Assembly: GCF_041296385.1 (NCBI RefSeq)
Contig: NW_027184084.1
Location: 1,922,001 to 1,986,000 of the forward strand
From: Aphelocoma coerulescens
Lineage: Eukaryota; Chordata; Aves; Passeriformes; Corvidae
Direction: 5' to 3'
DNA length: 64,000 nt
The notes under the pieces are model-generated. The model saw nothing but the letters and a program-made list of their open reading frames with translations, searched no databases and was not told the origin of the DNA. How positions within the stretch are numbered: the first letter of the stretch is position 1; the number at the start of each line of letters is the position of its first letter. Shown in pieces: positions 29,946 to 41,715 of this stretch. The position numbers were made by a program, and so were the translations under genes.

Positions 29946-32900
29946 TCACCCTAAAACAAGGTCCCCTTGCGGTATGCATCGGGTCTCTCCATCCCTTTGC
30001 ATCACCCACCAGGTACAACCTGGTCCCTGAGCAAAAACAACCCCACGGATGGGTTTGTCTTTGCTCAAGGCAGACTTTACCCAAACAGTTTTTCCAAGCA
30101 TACCTCTCACGTGCACCACTGGAACCTTATCCCCATCTGTTGTTTGTAGGGGTTCGGATTGGGCAGGGCCTGCTCGGCTGGTGGAGCCTCGGGTGTTAAA
30201 CAACCAGGTGGCTCTTGCTAAATGCACCTCCCAGTTTTTGAAAGTCCCCCCACCCAGTGCCTTCAAGGTGGTTTTAAGCAGTCCATTACACCGCTCAACC
30301 TTCCCAGCTGCTGGTGCATGGTAAGGGATGTGGTACACCCACTCAATGCCATGTTCTCTAGCCCAGGTGTTTATAAGGCTGTTCTTGAAGTGAGTCCCAT
30401 TGTCAGATTCAATTCTCTCAGGGGTACCATGCCTCCAAAGGACTTGCTTTTCGAGGCCCAGGATGGTGTTCCGGGCCGTAGCGTGAGGCACAGGGTAGGT
30501 CTCCAGCCATCCTGTGGTGGCTTCTACCATCGTGAGCACGTGGCGCTTGCCTTGGCGGGTTTGAGGCAGTGTGATGTAGTCAATCTGCCAGGCCTCCCCA
30601 TACTTGTATTTGGACCACCGCCCACCATACCACAGGGGCTTCACCCGCTTGGTCTGCTTGATCGCAGCGCATGTCTCACAGTCATGGATGACCTGGGAGA
30701 TACTGTCCATGGTCAGATCCACCCCTCGGTCTCGTGCCCACTTATAGGTGGCATCTCTGCCCTGATGGCCTGAGGCATCATGGGCCCATCGAGCTAGGAA
30801 CAGCTCTCCTTTATGTTGCCAATCCAAGTCTATCTGGGACACCTCTATTTTCGCAGCCTGATCTACCTGCTTGTTATTACGATGTTCTTCGTTAGCCCGG
30901 CTCTTGGGAATGTGAGCATCTACATGACGGGCCTTCACAGATAGCTTCTCTACTCGAGCGGCAATGTCCTTCCACTCCTCAGCAGCCCAGATTGGTTTTC
31001 CTCTGCGCTGCCATTTTGCCTTATTCCACCTTTCCAGCCAACCCCACAGAGCATTGGCTACCATCCATGAATCAGTGTAAAGGTAGAGCTTTGGCCACTT
31101 CTCTCTTTCAGCAATGTCCAGAGCTAATTGAACGGCTTTGAGTTCAGCAAATTGGCTCGATCCACCTTCTCCTTCCGTAGCCTGTGCAACTTGTCGTGTG
31201 GGGCTCCATACAGCGGCTTTCCATTTCCGGCTAGCGCCTACAATTCGGCAGGAACCATCAGTGAAGAGGGCATATTGTCTTTCACTCTCTGGTAGCTCGT
31301 TGTATGGTGGGGCTTCTTCGGCACGCGTCACCTGCTCCTCTTCTTCTTCAGAAGATAACCCAAAAGTCTCACCTTCTGGCCAGTTCGTAATTATTTCCAA
31401 GATCCCAGGGCGACTTGGGTTTCCAATTCGGGCGCGCTGCGTGATGAGGGCGATCCATTTGCTCCAAGTAGCATCAGTGGCGTGATGCGTGGAGGGAACC
31501 TTTCCTTTGAACATCCACCCCAGCACCGGTAGTCGGGGTGCCAGGAGGAGTTGTGCCTCAGTTCCAATTACCTCTGAGGCAGCTTGGACTCCTTCATAGG
31601 CTGCCAAGATTTCTTTCTCTGTGGGAGTGTAGTTGGCTTCGGACCCTCTGTAGCTTCGGCTCCAGAATCGCAGCGGTCGGCCCCGAGTCTCACCAGGCAC
31701 CTTCTGCCAGAGGCTCCGGGACAGACCATTGTTCCCGGCTGCAGAGTAGAGCACGTTCTTCACCTCTGGTCCTGTCCTGACTGGGCCAAGGGCTACGGCG
31801 TGAGCGATTTCCTGCTTGATCTGGGCAAAGGCTTGCTGTTGTTCTGGGCCCCAGTGGAAATCGTTCTTCTTGCGGGTAACCAGGTAGAGAGGGCTCACAA
31901 TCCGGCTGTACTCAGGAATGTGCATCCTCCAGAAACCTATGGCGCCTAGGAAAGCTTGTGTTTCCTTCTTGTTGGTTGGTGGAGACATCGCAGTGATCTT
32001 ATTGATGACCTCAGCGGGAATCTGACGCCGTCCATCTTGCCACTTCACTCCCAGGAACTGGATCTCTCGGGCAGGCCCCTTGACTTTGCTCTTCTTGATG
32101 GCGAAACCAGCTTTTAGGAGAATTTGGATTATTCTCTCTCCTTTCTCAAACACTTCTGTTGCGGTGTTCCCCCACACAATGATGTCATCAATGTACTGCA
32201 GATGTTCTGGGGCCTCACCCTTTTCCAGTGCAGCCTGGATCAGTCCATGGCAGATGGTGGGACTGTGCTTCCACCCCTGGGGCAGTCGGTTCCAGGTGTA
32301 CTGCACACCCCTCCAGGTGAAAGCAAACTGAGGCCTGCACTCTGCTGCCAAAGGAATGGAGAAAAATGCATTGGCAATGTCAATAGTGGCATACCACTTT
32401 GCTGCTTTGGACTCCAGCTCATACTGGAGCTCCAACATGTCGGGCACAGCAGCGCTCAGCGGTGGAGTCACTTCATTCAAGCCACGATAGTCCGCAGTCA
32501 ATCTCCATTCCCCATCAGACTTGCGCACAGGCCAAATGGGGCTGTTGAAGGGTGAGTGGGTCTTGCTGACCACGCCTTGGCTCTCCAGCTCACGAATCAT
32601 CTTGTGGATGGGAATCACAGCATCTCGATTTGTCCGATACTGCCGGCGGTGCACTGTCGAGGTGGCAATTGGCACTCGTTGCTCTTCCACTTTCAGGAGC
32701 CCAACTGCAGAAGGATTCTCAGACAGTCCAGACAGGGCGTTCAACTGCCTAATGCCCTCTGCCTCCACAGCAGCAATCCCAAACGCCCACCTGAGTCCCT
32801 TTGGGTCTTTGTAATAGCCATTCCGGAGGAAGTCTATGCCCAGAATACACGGGGCCTCTGGGCCGGTCACAATCGGATGCTTTTGCCACTCCTTCCCAGT

Positions 32901-33128
32901 CAGGCTCACCTCGGCTTCCAAAAGGGTCAACTGCTGTGATCCCCCAGTCACCCCAGCGATGGATACAGGTTCTGCCCCCACATGTCCCGATGGCATTAAA
33001 GTACACTGTGCCCCAGTATCAACCAATGCATCATATTTTTGTGGCTCTGATGTGCCAGGCCATCAGATCCACACCGTCCAGAAAACCCGGTTCTCCCGTG
33101 CCTCTTCCTGGCTAGAGGCAGGGCCCCT
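29946..33128 (-). pseudogene. pol: Pol, copy 6, interrupted by TGA before protease
   Basis: The Arg codon CGA at residue 4 is TGA (33063-33065), a CpG decay change. It lies between the gag TAG and the protease DTG, so Pol could be made only by reading through two stops. The remaining 1,026 codons are open. Asp replaces Ala790, next to the integrase zinc site; Ile695 is kept. Confidence 0.85.
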
Positions 33129-34322
33129 CTAGCCCTGGTTATCATTCTTTCCCTGGGCATACATACTAGAGGTACCTTCGAGGGGATCTGACATATCATC
33201 CTCCCGTCTGTAATACCTGGCAGCTCGGTCACGGGAGGCTGAGGCTACTTTCACCTTAGCGGAACCCCCTCGGTTAGTGCCTCCCTCCTTGAGTTCACGC
33301 ACCCGCGCTGCCAGGACAGAAGTGGGTTTCCCATCCCACCTTCTCATGTCTTCCCCATGCTCACACAGGAAAAACCACAGCTCAGCTCGTGGGGTGTACC
33401 CTCTCTCTCTAGCAGGGGGACGACGGGCTCTGACCTGGGGGCCTGTGACTCGCACTGGTGCCACACTGACCTTCCTCATCTCCTCCCTTATGTCCTTTAT
33501 CTCCTCTTTGAGGTCCTGGACCACAGCAGAGACATGAGTTTTCAGTGGACCATTGACCATACTGTCATAATTCCTGAGCTTGTTGGCAACAGAGCCCACT
33601 GTTTCTCGGTTATTGTCAGCATCAATGGTTGCAATGAAAGTGGTGTATTGCGATGGCCCTAGCCTTGCCAGGTTCCACATCATCTGTCCTGTGCACCTGA
33701 CCTTATCGGGGTCATTACCGTGCTGTCCATCCCTCCCAAAAAGTACCTCTAATACTGCCACCTCTCTTAGCTGCTGGATCCCTTCCTCGAGTGTCTTCCA
33801 CTGCATTCTATGATGGTACTCCTGCATTCTTTCTTTGTGAATGAACCTTTCTCTCACACTCATTAAGAGCCGGTCCCAGAGAGAAAGGGGCCCTGGCTCC
33901 CTCACAAATATCTGGTTCACACCTGGGTCCTGGGTCAATGATCCCAGATACCTTGCCTCACCACTATCCAGTTGCACACTTGTGCCCATGAGGTCCCAAA
34001 CCCGAAGCAGCCAGGTGGTATAAGGCTCACGCCCCCTTCGCACAATGTCGGCTCGCATACCACGGAGACTGTCGTACGACAGGGACTCAATGATGATTTC
34101 TGGCTCTGGCTCCCCTGCTGGTTGTGAGGGCCCTGGTTCCCCATCATCATTAACTGGCCGTACTGATTTGGTCTTACACTTCCTCCTTTGCACAGGGGCG
34201 ACTGCTGCTGGCTGTACTTGTCCTTGGGGTTCAGCTGAAACCTGGGCGGTTGTAACATCTGTGGGTTCCACTGCTGCACCGTCGGACTCACCCTCTTTGG
34301 GGCAGGGAGAGGTTTTTTTCAC
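33129..34322 (-). CDS. gag: Gag-like protein, copy 6
   Basis: Protein identical to the copy 2 gag. Readthrough of its TAG would meet the TGA of this copy's pol 21 codons on, so this copy could make Gag but not Pol. Confidence 0.8.
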   Translation of the reverse strand: MKKTSPCPKEGESDGAAVEPTDVTTAQVSAEPQGQVQPAAVAPVQRRKCKTKSVRPVNDDGEPGPSQPAGEPEPEIIIESLSYDSLRGMRADIVRRGREPYTTWLLRVWDLMGTSVQLDSGEARYLGSLTQDPGVNQIFVREPGPLSLWDRLLMSVRERFIHKERMQEYHHRMQWKTLEEGIQQLREVAVLEVLFGRDGQHGNDPDKVRCTGQMMWNLARLGPSQYTTFIATIDADNNRETVGSVANKLRNYDSMVNGPLKTHVSAVVQDLKEEIKDIREEMRKVSVAPVRVTGPQVRARRPPARERGYTPRAELWFFLCEHGEDMRRWDGKPTSVLAARVRELKEGGTNRGGSAKVKVASASRDRAARYYRREDDMSDPLEGTSSMYAQGKNDNQG

Positions 34323-35076
34323 TAGCTGAGGAGGTGTATTCCCTTAGCAATTGGCATATCTCCTGGCGCACCTGGCCCATCTCCTGGCACATCTCCTTGC
34401 GCACCTGGCCCATCTCCTGGCACATCTCCTGCATCCCTTTCGCCAGTACCCCCACCCAGTTCGGGTAGTCCATTTCTGAGGTGGGCTGTTGGGCGGTATC
34501 AGGCTGTGGGGCAGGGTCTCTAGTGTCTGGGGCTGTGTCAGGCTCTGGGGCTGAATCAGGCTCTGGGGTAGGATCTCTAGTGTCTGGGGCTGTGTCATGT
34601 TCCGGGGCAGGATCAGGCTCTGGGGCAGGATCTCTAGTCTCTGGGGCTGGTGTCTGGGTAGTTATCCAAGCCAATCTCAACTTATCCTTGAATGCTAAAT
34701 AGAGTAGGCCTACCAGCAGCAGGTGGTTAGTATTCAGAGGGAATCTAAACCCTTCGAAAATTGATGGGGTGGGTCCAAAGAACTGGTTGAGGGGTTGGGG
34801 GAAAACTTCCCCTGGTGTCATTTCCTCACAGAAGGTACCATTGTTAACATAACCCCAAAAACATGCGCTCAGTGTGTGATAGCCGTTTATCCACGTGCCC
34901 ACATTCCGGAGGAAGTTAAAAACCCATGAATTCCTCACCTTCTCGACCCATAGCGCAAGCTGGATAACGGCAATGGTAGCCTTAGTCAGAGGACCCATAT
35001 TCAAGTAAGGAGCTGCAAAGGGGAAGAATATAGCCACGGCCACATGCCACCCGAACCAGGGCAAAGTAGACCACAT
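34288..35076 (-). CDS. ORF1, copy 6
   Basis: Protein identical to copy 2; full-length proline-rich spacer, unlike the neighbouring copy 5. Confidence 0.7.
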   Translation of the reverse strand: MWSTLPWFGWHVAVAIFFPFAAPYLNMGPLTKATIAVIQLALWVEKVRNSWVFNFLRNVGTWINGYHTLSACFWGYVNNGTFCEEMTPGEVFPQPLNQFFGPTPSIFEGFRFPLNTNHLLLVGLLYLAFKDKLRLAWITTQTPAPETRDPAPEPDPAPEHDTAPDTRDPTPEPDSAPEPDTAPDTRDPAPQPDTAQQPTSEMDYPNWVGVLAKGMQEMCQEMGQVRKEMCQEMGQVRQEICQLLREYTSSASEKNLSLPQRG

Positions 35077-35195
35077 AGTGCTGCCTACCAAGGTTCCTAT
35101 ATCCAACACACCAAATTAAGTTATCCAGGAACTGTTATTCCTTTTTCACCTCTCTCTCTTAATGCCCTCAGGCCCCACGGTTGGGCTCCAAAATC

Positions 35196-36137
35196 TGTCT
35201 CGGTTTGAAAGACAGGTGTCTGCTAAGGAAGGCAGAAGCCCCCCTTGAAGTGGCAGATATAACCCCTTTCCCCCTGAGTTATTATGATTTTGAAATCAAG
35301 GGTCTTTAGGCAAAGATGTGGGAAATAGGAATAACAGTTCTTTACTATAGATAGATAGATAGATCGATAGATAGATAGATAGATAACCAGTCGAACAAAA
35401 CAACAACAACTATGACAATAACAGCAAACACAAACCCAGTCCCAGCCTTCTCGGCTGTCAGGCTACTCCCCCTCGGGTGCAGCTCCGCTCGCAGCCGGCA
35501 GGGATCGCTGGCGGCTCCCGGTGAGCAGGGCAGGTGCGATGGTTCCCCCGCGGCTGCAGGGGGCACTCCGGAGCGAGCTCGGGGAACACGCGGCACTGGC
35601 AGCCTGGGATCCCGGGGAAGGGTGGAACAAAGGCTTCACAAACCCTGGGCAGCCGGTCCTGGACTCCCGGAACAGCAGGCTGGAAATGGCAAGGCCGGAG
35701 CGGCAGGCACAAACACAAATCCTGGGTGGCAGACGAGATGTATCCAAAAGGGGAACCCCCCGGGGCTCCAGGCAGGCAGGGTGAGCACGGCTACAGCGTA
35801 GCGAAGGCTCGAAACAACAGCGGTGCAGGGCGGCCACAGCCCCAGCCTCCAGCAGGGCAGGGAAAACAGCCTTGGGATCCCGGTGTTGTTTCCAGCAGAA
35901 AGGAAAGACGCCGAAAAAGGGGAACCAGCAGCTCTTCTCTCCGCGGCTTCTCTCTCCAGACGCTGAGAGCGAACTCCCAACACGCCCAGGTGAAACAAAA
36001 AGTAGCCAGGCCCACCCCACCCCCCAAAACGGGCTGCTTTGTCTTTCTTAAGTATAGTCATTTGTCCCCTAGCAACATGCATATGGGAGAAAATTCCTCT
36101 AACAGAAAAAAACTAGGACAAAACTAAAACCCCAACA
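35196..36137 (-). repeat. LTR6, type B, 942 bp
   Basis: Carries all type B markers seen in LTR4; interrupted GATA tract at 35346-35385. Confidence 0.8.
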
Positions 36138-36274
36138 TTATCCACCCCGAATTTTTTCCCATACTGACATGTTACATGAAACTTAACCTTTTTAACCATA
36201 TAAATACATGCATCACCCAAATTATATACATATGTACATGCCGATACTGATACAAGTACAGAGCCATGGGTAGT

Positions 36275-39200
36275 TCACCCTAAAACAAGGTCCCCTTGCG
36301 GTATGCATCGGGTCTCTCCATCCCTTTGCATCACCCACCAGGTACAACCTGGTCCCTGAGCAAAAACAACCCCACGGATGGGTTTGTCTTTGCTCAAGGC
36401 AGACTTTACCCAAACAGTTTTTCCAAGCATACCTCTCACGTGCACCACTGGAACCTTATCCCCATCTGTTGTTTGTAGGGGTTCGGATTGGGCAGGGCCT
36501 GCTCGGCTGGTGGAGCCTCGGGTGTTAAACAACCAGGTGGCTCTTGCTAAATGCACCTCCCAGTTTTTGAAAGTCCCCCCACCCAGTGCCTTCAAGGTGG
36601 TTTTAAGCAGTCCATTACACCGCTCAACCTTCCCAGCTGCTGGTGCATGGTAAGGGATGTGGTACACCCACTCAATGCCATGTTCTCTAGCCCAGGTGTT
36701 TATAAGGCTGTTCTTGAAGTGAGTCCCATTGTCAGATTCAATTCTCTCAGGGGTACCATGCCTCCAAAGGACTTGCTTTTCGAGGCCCAGGATGGTGTTC
36801 CGGGCCGTAGCGTGAGGCACAGGGTAGGTCTCCAGCCATCCTGTGGTGGCTTCTACCATCGTGAGCACGTGGCGCTTGCCTTGGCGGGTTTGAGGCAGTG
36901 TGATGTAGTCAATCTGCCAGGCCTCCCCATACTTGTATTTGGACCACCGCCCACCATACCACAGGGGCTTCACCCGCTTGGTCTGCTTGATCGCAGCGCA
37001 TGTCTCACAGTCATGGATGACCTGGGAGATACTGTCCATGGTCAGATCCACCCCTCGGTCTCGTGCCCACTTATAGGTGGCATCTCTGCCCTGATGGCCT
37101 GAGGCATCATGGGCCCATCGAGCTAGGAACAGCTCTCCTTTATGTTGCCAATCCAAGTCTATCTGGGACACCTCTATTTTCGCAGCCTGATCTACCTGCT
37201 TGTTATTACGATGTTCTTCGTTAGCCCGGCTCTTGGGAATGTGAGCATCTACATGACGGGCCTTCACAGATAGCTTCTCTACTCGAGCGGCAATGTCCTT
37301 CCACTCCTCAGCAGCCCAGACTGGTTTTCCTCTGCGCTGCCATTTTGCCTTATTCCACCTTTCCAGCCAACCCCACAGAGCATTGGCTACCATCCATGAA
37401 TCAGTGTAAAGGTAGAGCTTTGGCCACTTCTCTCTTTCAGCAATGTCCAGAGCTAATTGAACGGCTTTGAGTTCAGCAAATTGGCTCGATCCACCTTCTC
37501 CTTCCGTAGCCTGTGCAACTTGTCGTGTGGGGCTCCATACAGCGGCTTTCCATTTCCGGCTAGCGCCTACAATTCGGCAGGAACCATCAGTGAAGAGGGC
37601 ATATTGTCTTTCACTCTCTGGTAGCTCGTTGTATGGTGGGGCTTCTTCGGCACGCGTCACCTGCTCCTCTTCTTCTTCAGAAGATAACCCAAAAGTCTCA
37701 CCTTCTGGCCAGTTCGTAATTATTTCCAAGATCCCAGGGCGACTTGGGTTTCCAATTCGGGCGCGCTGCGTGATGAGGGCGATCCATTTGCTCCAAGTAG
37801 CATCAGTGGCGTGATGCGTGGAGGGAACCTTTCCTTTGAACATCCACCCCAGCACCGGTAGTCGGGGTGCCAGGAGGAGTTGTGCCTCAGTTCCAATTAC
37901 CTCTGAGGCAGCTTGGACTCCTTCATAGGCTGCCAAGATTTCTTTCTCTGTGGGAGTGTAGTTGGCTTCGGACCCTCTGTAGCTTCGGCTCCAGAATCGC
38001 AGCGGTCGGCCCCGAGTCTCACCAGGAACCTTCTGCCAGAGGCTCCAGGGCAGACCATTGTTCCCGGCTGCAGAGTAGAGCACGTTCTTCACCTCTGGTC
38101 CTGTCCTGACTGGGCCAAGGGCTACGGCGTGAGCGATTTCCTGCTTGATCTGGGCAAAGGCTTGCTGTTGTTCTGGGCCCCAGTGGAAATCGTTCTTCTT
38201 GCGGGTAACCAGGTAGAGAGGGCTCACAATCCGGCTGTACTCAGGAATGTGCATCCTCCAGAAACCTATGGCGCCTAGGAAAGCTTGTGTTTCCTTCTTG
38301 TTGGTTGGTGGAGACATCGCAGTGATCTTATTGATGACCTCAGCGGGAATCTGACGCCGTCCATCTTGCCACTTCACTCCCAGGAACTGGATCTCTCGGG
38401 CAGGCCCCTTGACTTTGCTCTTCTTGATGGCGAAACCAGCTTTTAGGAGAATTTGGATTATTCTCTCTCCTTTCTCAAACACTTCTGTTGCGGTGTTCCC
38501 CCACACAATGATGTCATCAATGTACTGCAGATGTTCTGGGGCCTCACCCTTTTCCAGTGCAGCCTGGATCAGTCCATGGCAGATGGTGGGACTGTGCTTC
38601 CACCCCTGGGGCAGTCGGTTCCAGGTGTACTGCACACCCCTCCAGGTGAAAGCAAACTGAGGCCTGCACTCTGCTGCCAAAGGAATGGAGAAAAATGCAT
38701 TGGCAATGTCAATAGTGGCATACCACTTTGCTGCTTTGGACTCCAGCTCATACTGGAGCTCCAACATGTCGGGCACAGCAGCGCTCAGCGGTGGAGTCAC
38801 TTCATTCAAGCCACGATAGTCCGCAGTCAATCTCCATTCCCCATCAGACTTGCGCACAGGCCAAATGGGGCTGTTGAAGGGTGAGTGGGTCTTGCTGACC
38901 ACGCCTTGGCTCTCCAGCTCACGAATCATCTTGTGGATGGGAATCACAGCATCTCGATTTGTCCGATACTGCCGGCGGTGCACTGTCGAGGTGGCAATTG
39001 GCACTCGTTGCTCTTCCACTTTCAGGAGCCCAACTGCAGAAGGATTCTCAGACAGTCCAGACAGGGCGTTCAACTGCCTAATGCCCTCTGCCTCCACAGC
39101 AGCAATCCCAAACGCCCACCTGAGTCCCTTTGGGTCTTTGTAATAGCCATTCCGGAGGAAGTCTATGCCCAGAATACACGGGGCCTCTGGGCCGGTCACA

Positions 39201-39457
39201 ATCGGATGCTTTTGCCACTCCTTCCCAGTCAGGCTCACCTCGGCTTCCAAAAGGGTCAACTGCTGTGATCCCCCAGTCACCCCAGCGATGGATACAGGTT
39301 CTGCCCCCACATGTCCCGATGGCATTAAAGTACACTGTGCCCCAGTATCAACCAATGCATCATATTTTTGTGGCTCTGATGTGCCAGGCCATCGGATCCA
39401 CACCGTCCAGAAAACCCGGTTCTCCCGTGCCTCTTCCTGGCTAGAGGCAGGGCCCCT
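36275..39457 (-). CDS. pol: Pol polyprotein, copy 7 (four replacements)
   Basis: Relative to copy 2: Ser452Pro and Arg453Trp in the connection domain, Ile695Val in RNase H, Ala790Asp between the zinc-binding His and Cys of integrase. The 452-453 changes sit with a silent change within about 25 bp (38026-38050), as a conversion tract would. Catalytic residues are intact. Confidence 0.95.
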   Translation of the reverse strand, partial: RGPASSQEEARENRVFWTVWIRWPGTSEPQKYDALVDTGAQCTLMPSGHVGAEPVSIAGVTGGSQQLTLLEAEVSLTGKEWQKHPIVTGPEAPCILGIDFLRNGYYKDPKGLRWAFGIAAVEAEGIRQLNALSGLSENPSAVGLLKVEEQRVPIATSTVHRRQYRTNRDAVIPIHKMIRELESQGVVSKTHSPFNSPIWPVRKSDGEWRLTADYRGLNEVTPPLSAAVPDMLELQYELESKAAKWYATIDIANAFFSIPLAAECRPQFAFTWRGVQYTWNRLPQGWKHSPTICHGLIQAALEKGEAPEHLQYIDDIIVWGNTATEVFEKGERIIQILLKAGFAIKKSKVKGPAREIQFLGVKWQDGRRQIPAEVINKITAMSPPTNKKETQAFLGAIGFWRMHIPEYSRIVSPLYLVTRKKNDFHWGPEQQQAFAQIKQEIAHAVALGPVRTGPEVKNVLYSAAGNNGLPWSLWQKVPGETRGRPLRFWSRSYRGSEANYTPTEKEILAAYEGVQAASEVIGTEAQLLLAPRLPVLGWMFKGKVPSTHHATDATWSKWIALITQRARIGNPSRPGILEIITNWPEGETFGLSSEEEEEQVTRAEEAPPYNELPESERQYALFTDGSCRIVGASRKWKAAVWSPTRQVAQATEGEGGSSQFAELKAVQLALDIAEREKWPKLYLYTDSWMVANALWGWLERWNKAKWQRRGKPVWAAEEWKDIAARVEKLSVKARHVDAHIPKSRANEEHRNNKQVDQAAKIEVSQIDLDWQHKGELFLARWAHDASGHQGRDATYKWARDRGVDLTMDSISQVIHDCETCAAIKQTKRVKPLWYGGRWSKYKYGEAWQIDYITLPQTRQGKRHVLTMVEATTGWLETYPVPHATARNTILGLEKQVLWRHGTPERIESDNGTHFKNSLINTWAREHGIEWVYHIPYHAPAAGKVERCNGLLKTTLKALGGGTFKNWEVHLARATWLFNTRGSTSRAGPAQSEPLQTTDGDKVPVVHVRGMLGKTVWVKSALSKDKPIRGVVFAQGPGCTWWVMQRDGETRCIPQGDLVLG

Positions 39458-40651
39458 CTAGCCCTGGTTATCATTCTTTCCCTGGGCATACATACTAGAG
39501 GTACCTTCGAGGGGATCTGACATATCATCCTCCCGTCTGTAATACCTGGCAGCTCGGTCACGGGAGGCTGAGGCTACTTTCACCTTAGCGGAACCCCCTC
39601 GGTTAGTGCCTCCCTCCTTGAGTTCACGCACCCGCGCTGCCAGGACAGAAGTGGGTTTCCCATCCCACCTTCTCATGTCTTCCCCATGCTCACACAGGAA
39701 AAACCACAGCTCAGCTCGTGGGGTGTACCCTCTCTCTCTAGCAGGGGGACGACGGGCTCTGACCTGGGGGCCTGTGACTCGCACTGGTGCCACACTGACC
39801 TTCCTCATCTCCTCCCTTATGTCCTTTATCTCCTCTTTGAGGTCCTGGACCACAGCAGAGACATGAGTTTTCAGTGGACCATTGACCATACTGTCATAAT
39901 TCCTGAGCTTGTTGGCAACAGAGCCCACTGTTTCTCGGTTATTGTCAGCATCAATGGTTGCAATGAAAGTGGTGTATTGCGATGGCCCTAGCCTTGCCAG
40001 GTTCCACATCATCTGTCCTGTGCACCTGACCTTATCGGGGTCATTACCGTGCTGTCCATCCCTCCCAAAAAGTACCTCTAATACTGCCACCTCTCTTAGC
40101 TGCTGGATCCCTTCCTCGAGTGTCTTCCACTGCATTCTATGATGGTACTCCTGCATTCTTTCTTTGTGAATGAACCTTTCTCTCACACTCATTAAGAGCC
40201 GGTCCCAGAGAGAAAGGGGCCCTGGCTCCCTCACAAATATCTGGTTCACACCTGGGTCCTGGGTCAATGATCCCAGATACCTTGCCTCACCACTATCCAG
40301 TTGCACACTTGTGCCCATGAGGTCCCAAACCCGAAGCAGCCAGGTGGTATAAGGCTCACGCCCCCTTCGCACAATGTCGGCTCGCATACCACGGAGACTG
40401 TCGTACGACAGGGACTCAATGATGATTTCTGGCTCTGGCTCCCCTGCTGGTTGTGAGGGCCCTGGTTCCCCATCATCATTAACTGGTCGTACTGATTTGG
40501 TCTTACACTTCCTCCTTTGCACAGGGGCGACTGCTGCTGGCTGTACTTGTCCTTGGGGTTCAGCTGAAACCTGGGCGGTTGTAACATCTGTGGGTTCCAC
40601 TGCTGCACCGTCGGACTCACCCTCTTTGGGGCAGGGAGAGGTTTTTTTCAC
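39458..40651 (-). CDS. gag: Gag-like protein, copy 7
   Basis: Protein identical to copy 2. One silent change (CGA for CGG Arg, at 40487) shared only with copy 8. Confidence 0.8.
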   Translation of the reverse strand: MKKTSPCPKEGESDGAAVEPTDVTTAQVSAEPQGQVQPAAVAPVQRRKCKTKSVRPVNDDGEPGPSQPAGEPEPEIIIESLSYDSLRGMRADIVRRGREPYTTWLLRVWDLMGTSVQLDSGEARYLGSLTQDPGVNQIFVREPGPLSLWDRLLMSVRERFIHKERMQEYHHRMQWKTLEEGIQQLREVAVLEVLFGRDGQHGNDPDKVRCTGQMMWNLARLGPSQYTTFIATIDADNNRETVGSVANKLRNYDSMVNGPLKTHVSAVVQDLKEEIKDIREEMRKVSVAPVRVTGPQVRARRPPARERGYTPRAELWFFLCEHGEDMRRWDGKPTSVLAARVRELKEGGTNRGGSAKVKVASASRDRAARYYRREDDMSDPLEGTSSMYAQGKNDNQG

Positions 40652-41405
40652 TAGCTGAGGAGGTGTATTCCCTTAGCAATTGGCATATCTCCTGGCGCAC
40701 CTGGCCCATCTCCTGGCACATCTCCTTGCGCACCTGGCCCATCTCCTGGCACATCTCCTGCATCCCTTTCGCCAGTACCCCCACCCAGTTCGGGTAGTCC
40801 ATTTCTGAGGTGGGCTGTTGGGCGGTATCAGGCTGTGGGGCAGGGTCTCTAGTGTCTGGGGCTGTGTCAGGCTCTGGGGCTGAATCAGGCTCTGGGGTAG
40901 GATCTCTAGTGTCTGGGGCTGTGTCATGTTCCGGGGCAGGATCAGGCTCTGGGGCAGGATCTCTAGTCTCTGGGGCTGGTGTCTGGGTAGTTATCCAAGC
41001 CAATCTCAACTTATCCTTGAATGCTAAATAGAGTAGGCCTACCAGCAGCAGGTGGTTAGTATTCAGAGGGAATCTAAACCCTTCGAAAATTGATGGGGTG
41101 GGTCCAAAGAACTGGTTGAGGGGTTGGGGGAAAACTTCCCCTGGTGTCATTTCCTCACAGAAGGTACCATTGTTAACATAACCCCAAAAACATGCGCTCA
41201 GTGTGTGATAGCCGTTTATCCACGTGCCCACATTCCGGAGGAAGTTAAAAACCCATGAATTCCTCACCTTCTCGACCCATAGCGCAAGCTGGATAACGGC
41301 AATGGTAGCCTTAGTCAGAGGACCCATATTCAAGTAAGGAGCTGCAAAGGGGAAGAATATAGCCACGGCCACATGCCACCCGAACCAGGGCAAAGTAGAC
41401 CACAT
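40617..41405 (-). CDS. ORF1, copy 7
   Basis: Protein identical to copy 2. Confidence 0.7.
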   Translation of the reverse strand: MWSTLPWFGWHVAVAIFFPFAAPYLNMGPLTKATIAVIQLALWVEKVRNSWVFNFLRNVGTWINGYHTLSACFWGYVNNGTFCEEMTPGEVFPQPLNQFFGPTPSIFEGFRFPLNTNHLLLVGLLYLAFKDKLRLAWITTQTPAPETRDPAPEPDPAPEHDTAPDTRDPTPEPDSAPEPDTAPDTRDPAPQPDTAQQPTSEMDYPNWVGVLAKGMQEMCQEMGQVRKEMCQEMGQVRQEICQLLREYTSSASEKNLSLPQRG

Positions 41406-41524
41406 AGTGCTGCCTACCAAGGTTCCTATATCCAACACACCAAATTAAGTTATCCAGGAACTGTTATTCCTTTTTCACCTCTCTCTCTTAATGCCCTCAG
41501 GCCCCACGGTTGGGCGCCAAAATC

Positions 41525-41674
41525 TGTCTCGGTTTGAAAGACAGGTGTCTGCTAAGGAAGGCAGAAGCCCCCCTTGAAGTGGCAGATATAACCCCTTTCC
41601 CCCTGAGTTATTATGATTTTGAAATCAAGGGTCTTTAGGCAAAGATGTGGGAAATAGGAATAACAGTTCTTTAC

Positions 41675-41715
<41 letters not shown>

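Larger units (their letters stand above)
28867..36137 (-). mobile_element. ERV copy 6, provirus with a stop codon at the start of pol
   Basis: Full length, both LTRs type B. A C-to-T change on the coding strand at a CpG makes a TGA four codons into the listed pol frame, upstream of protease. Gag and ORF1 are intact. Confidence 0.9.
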
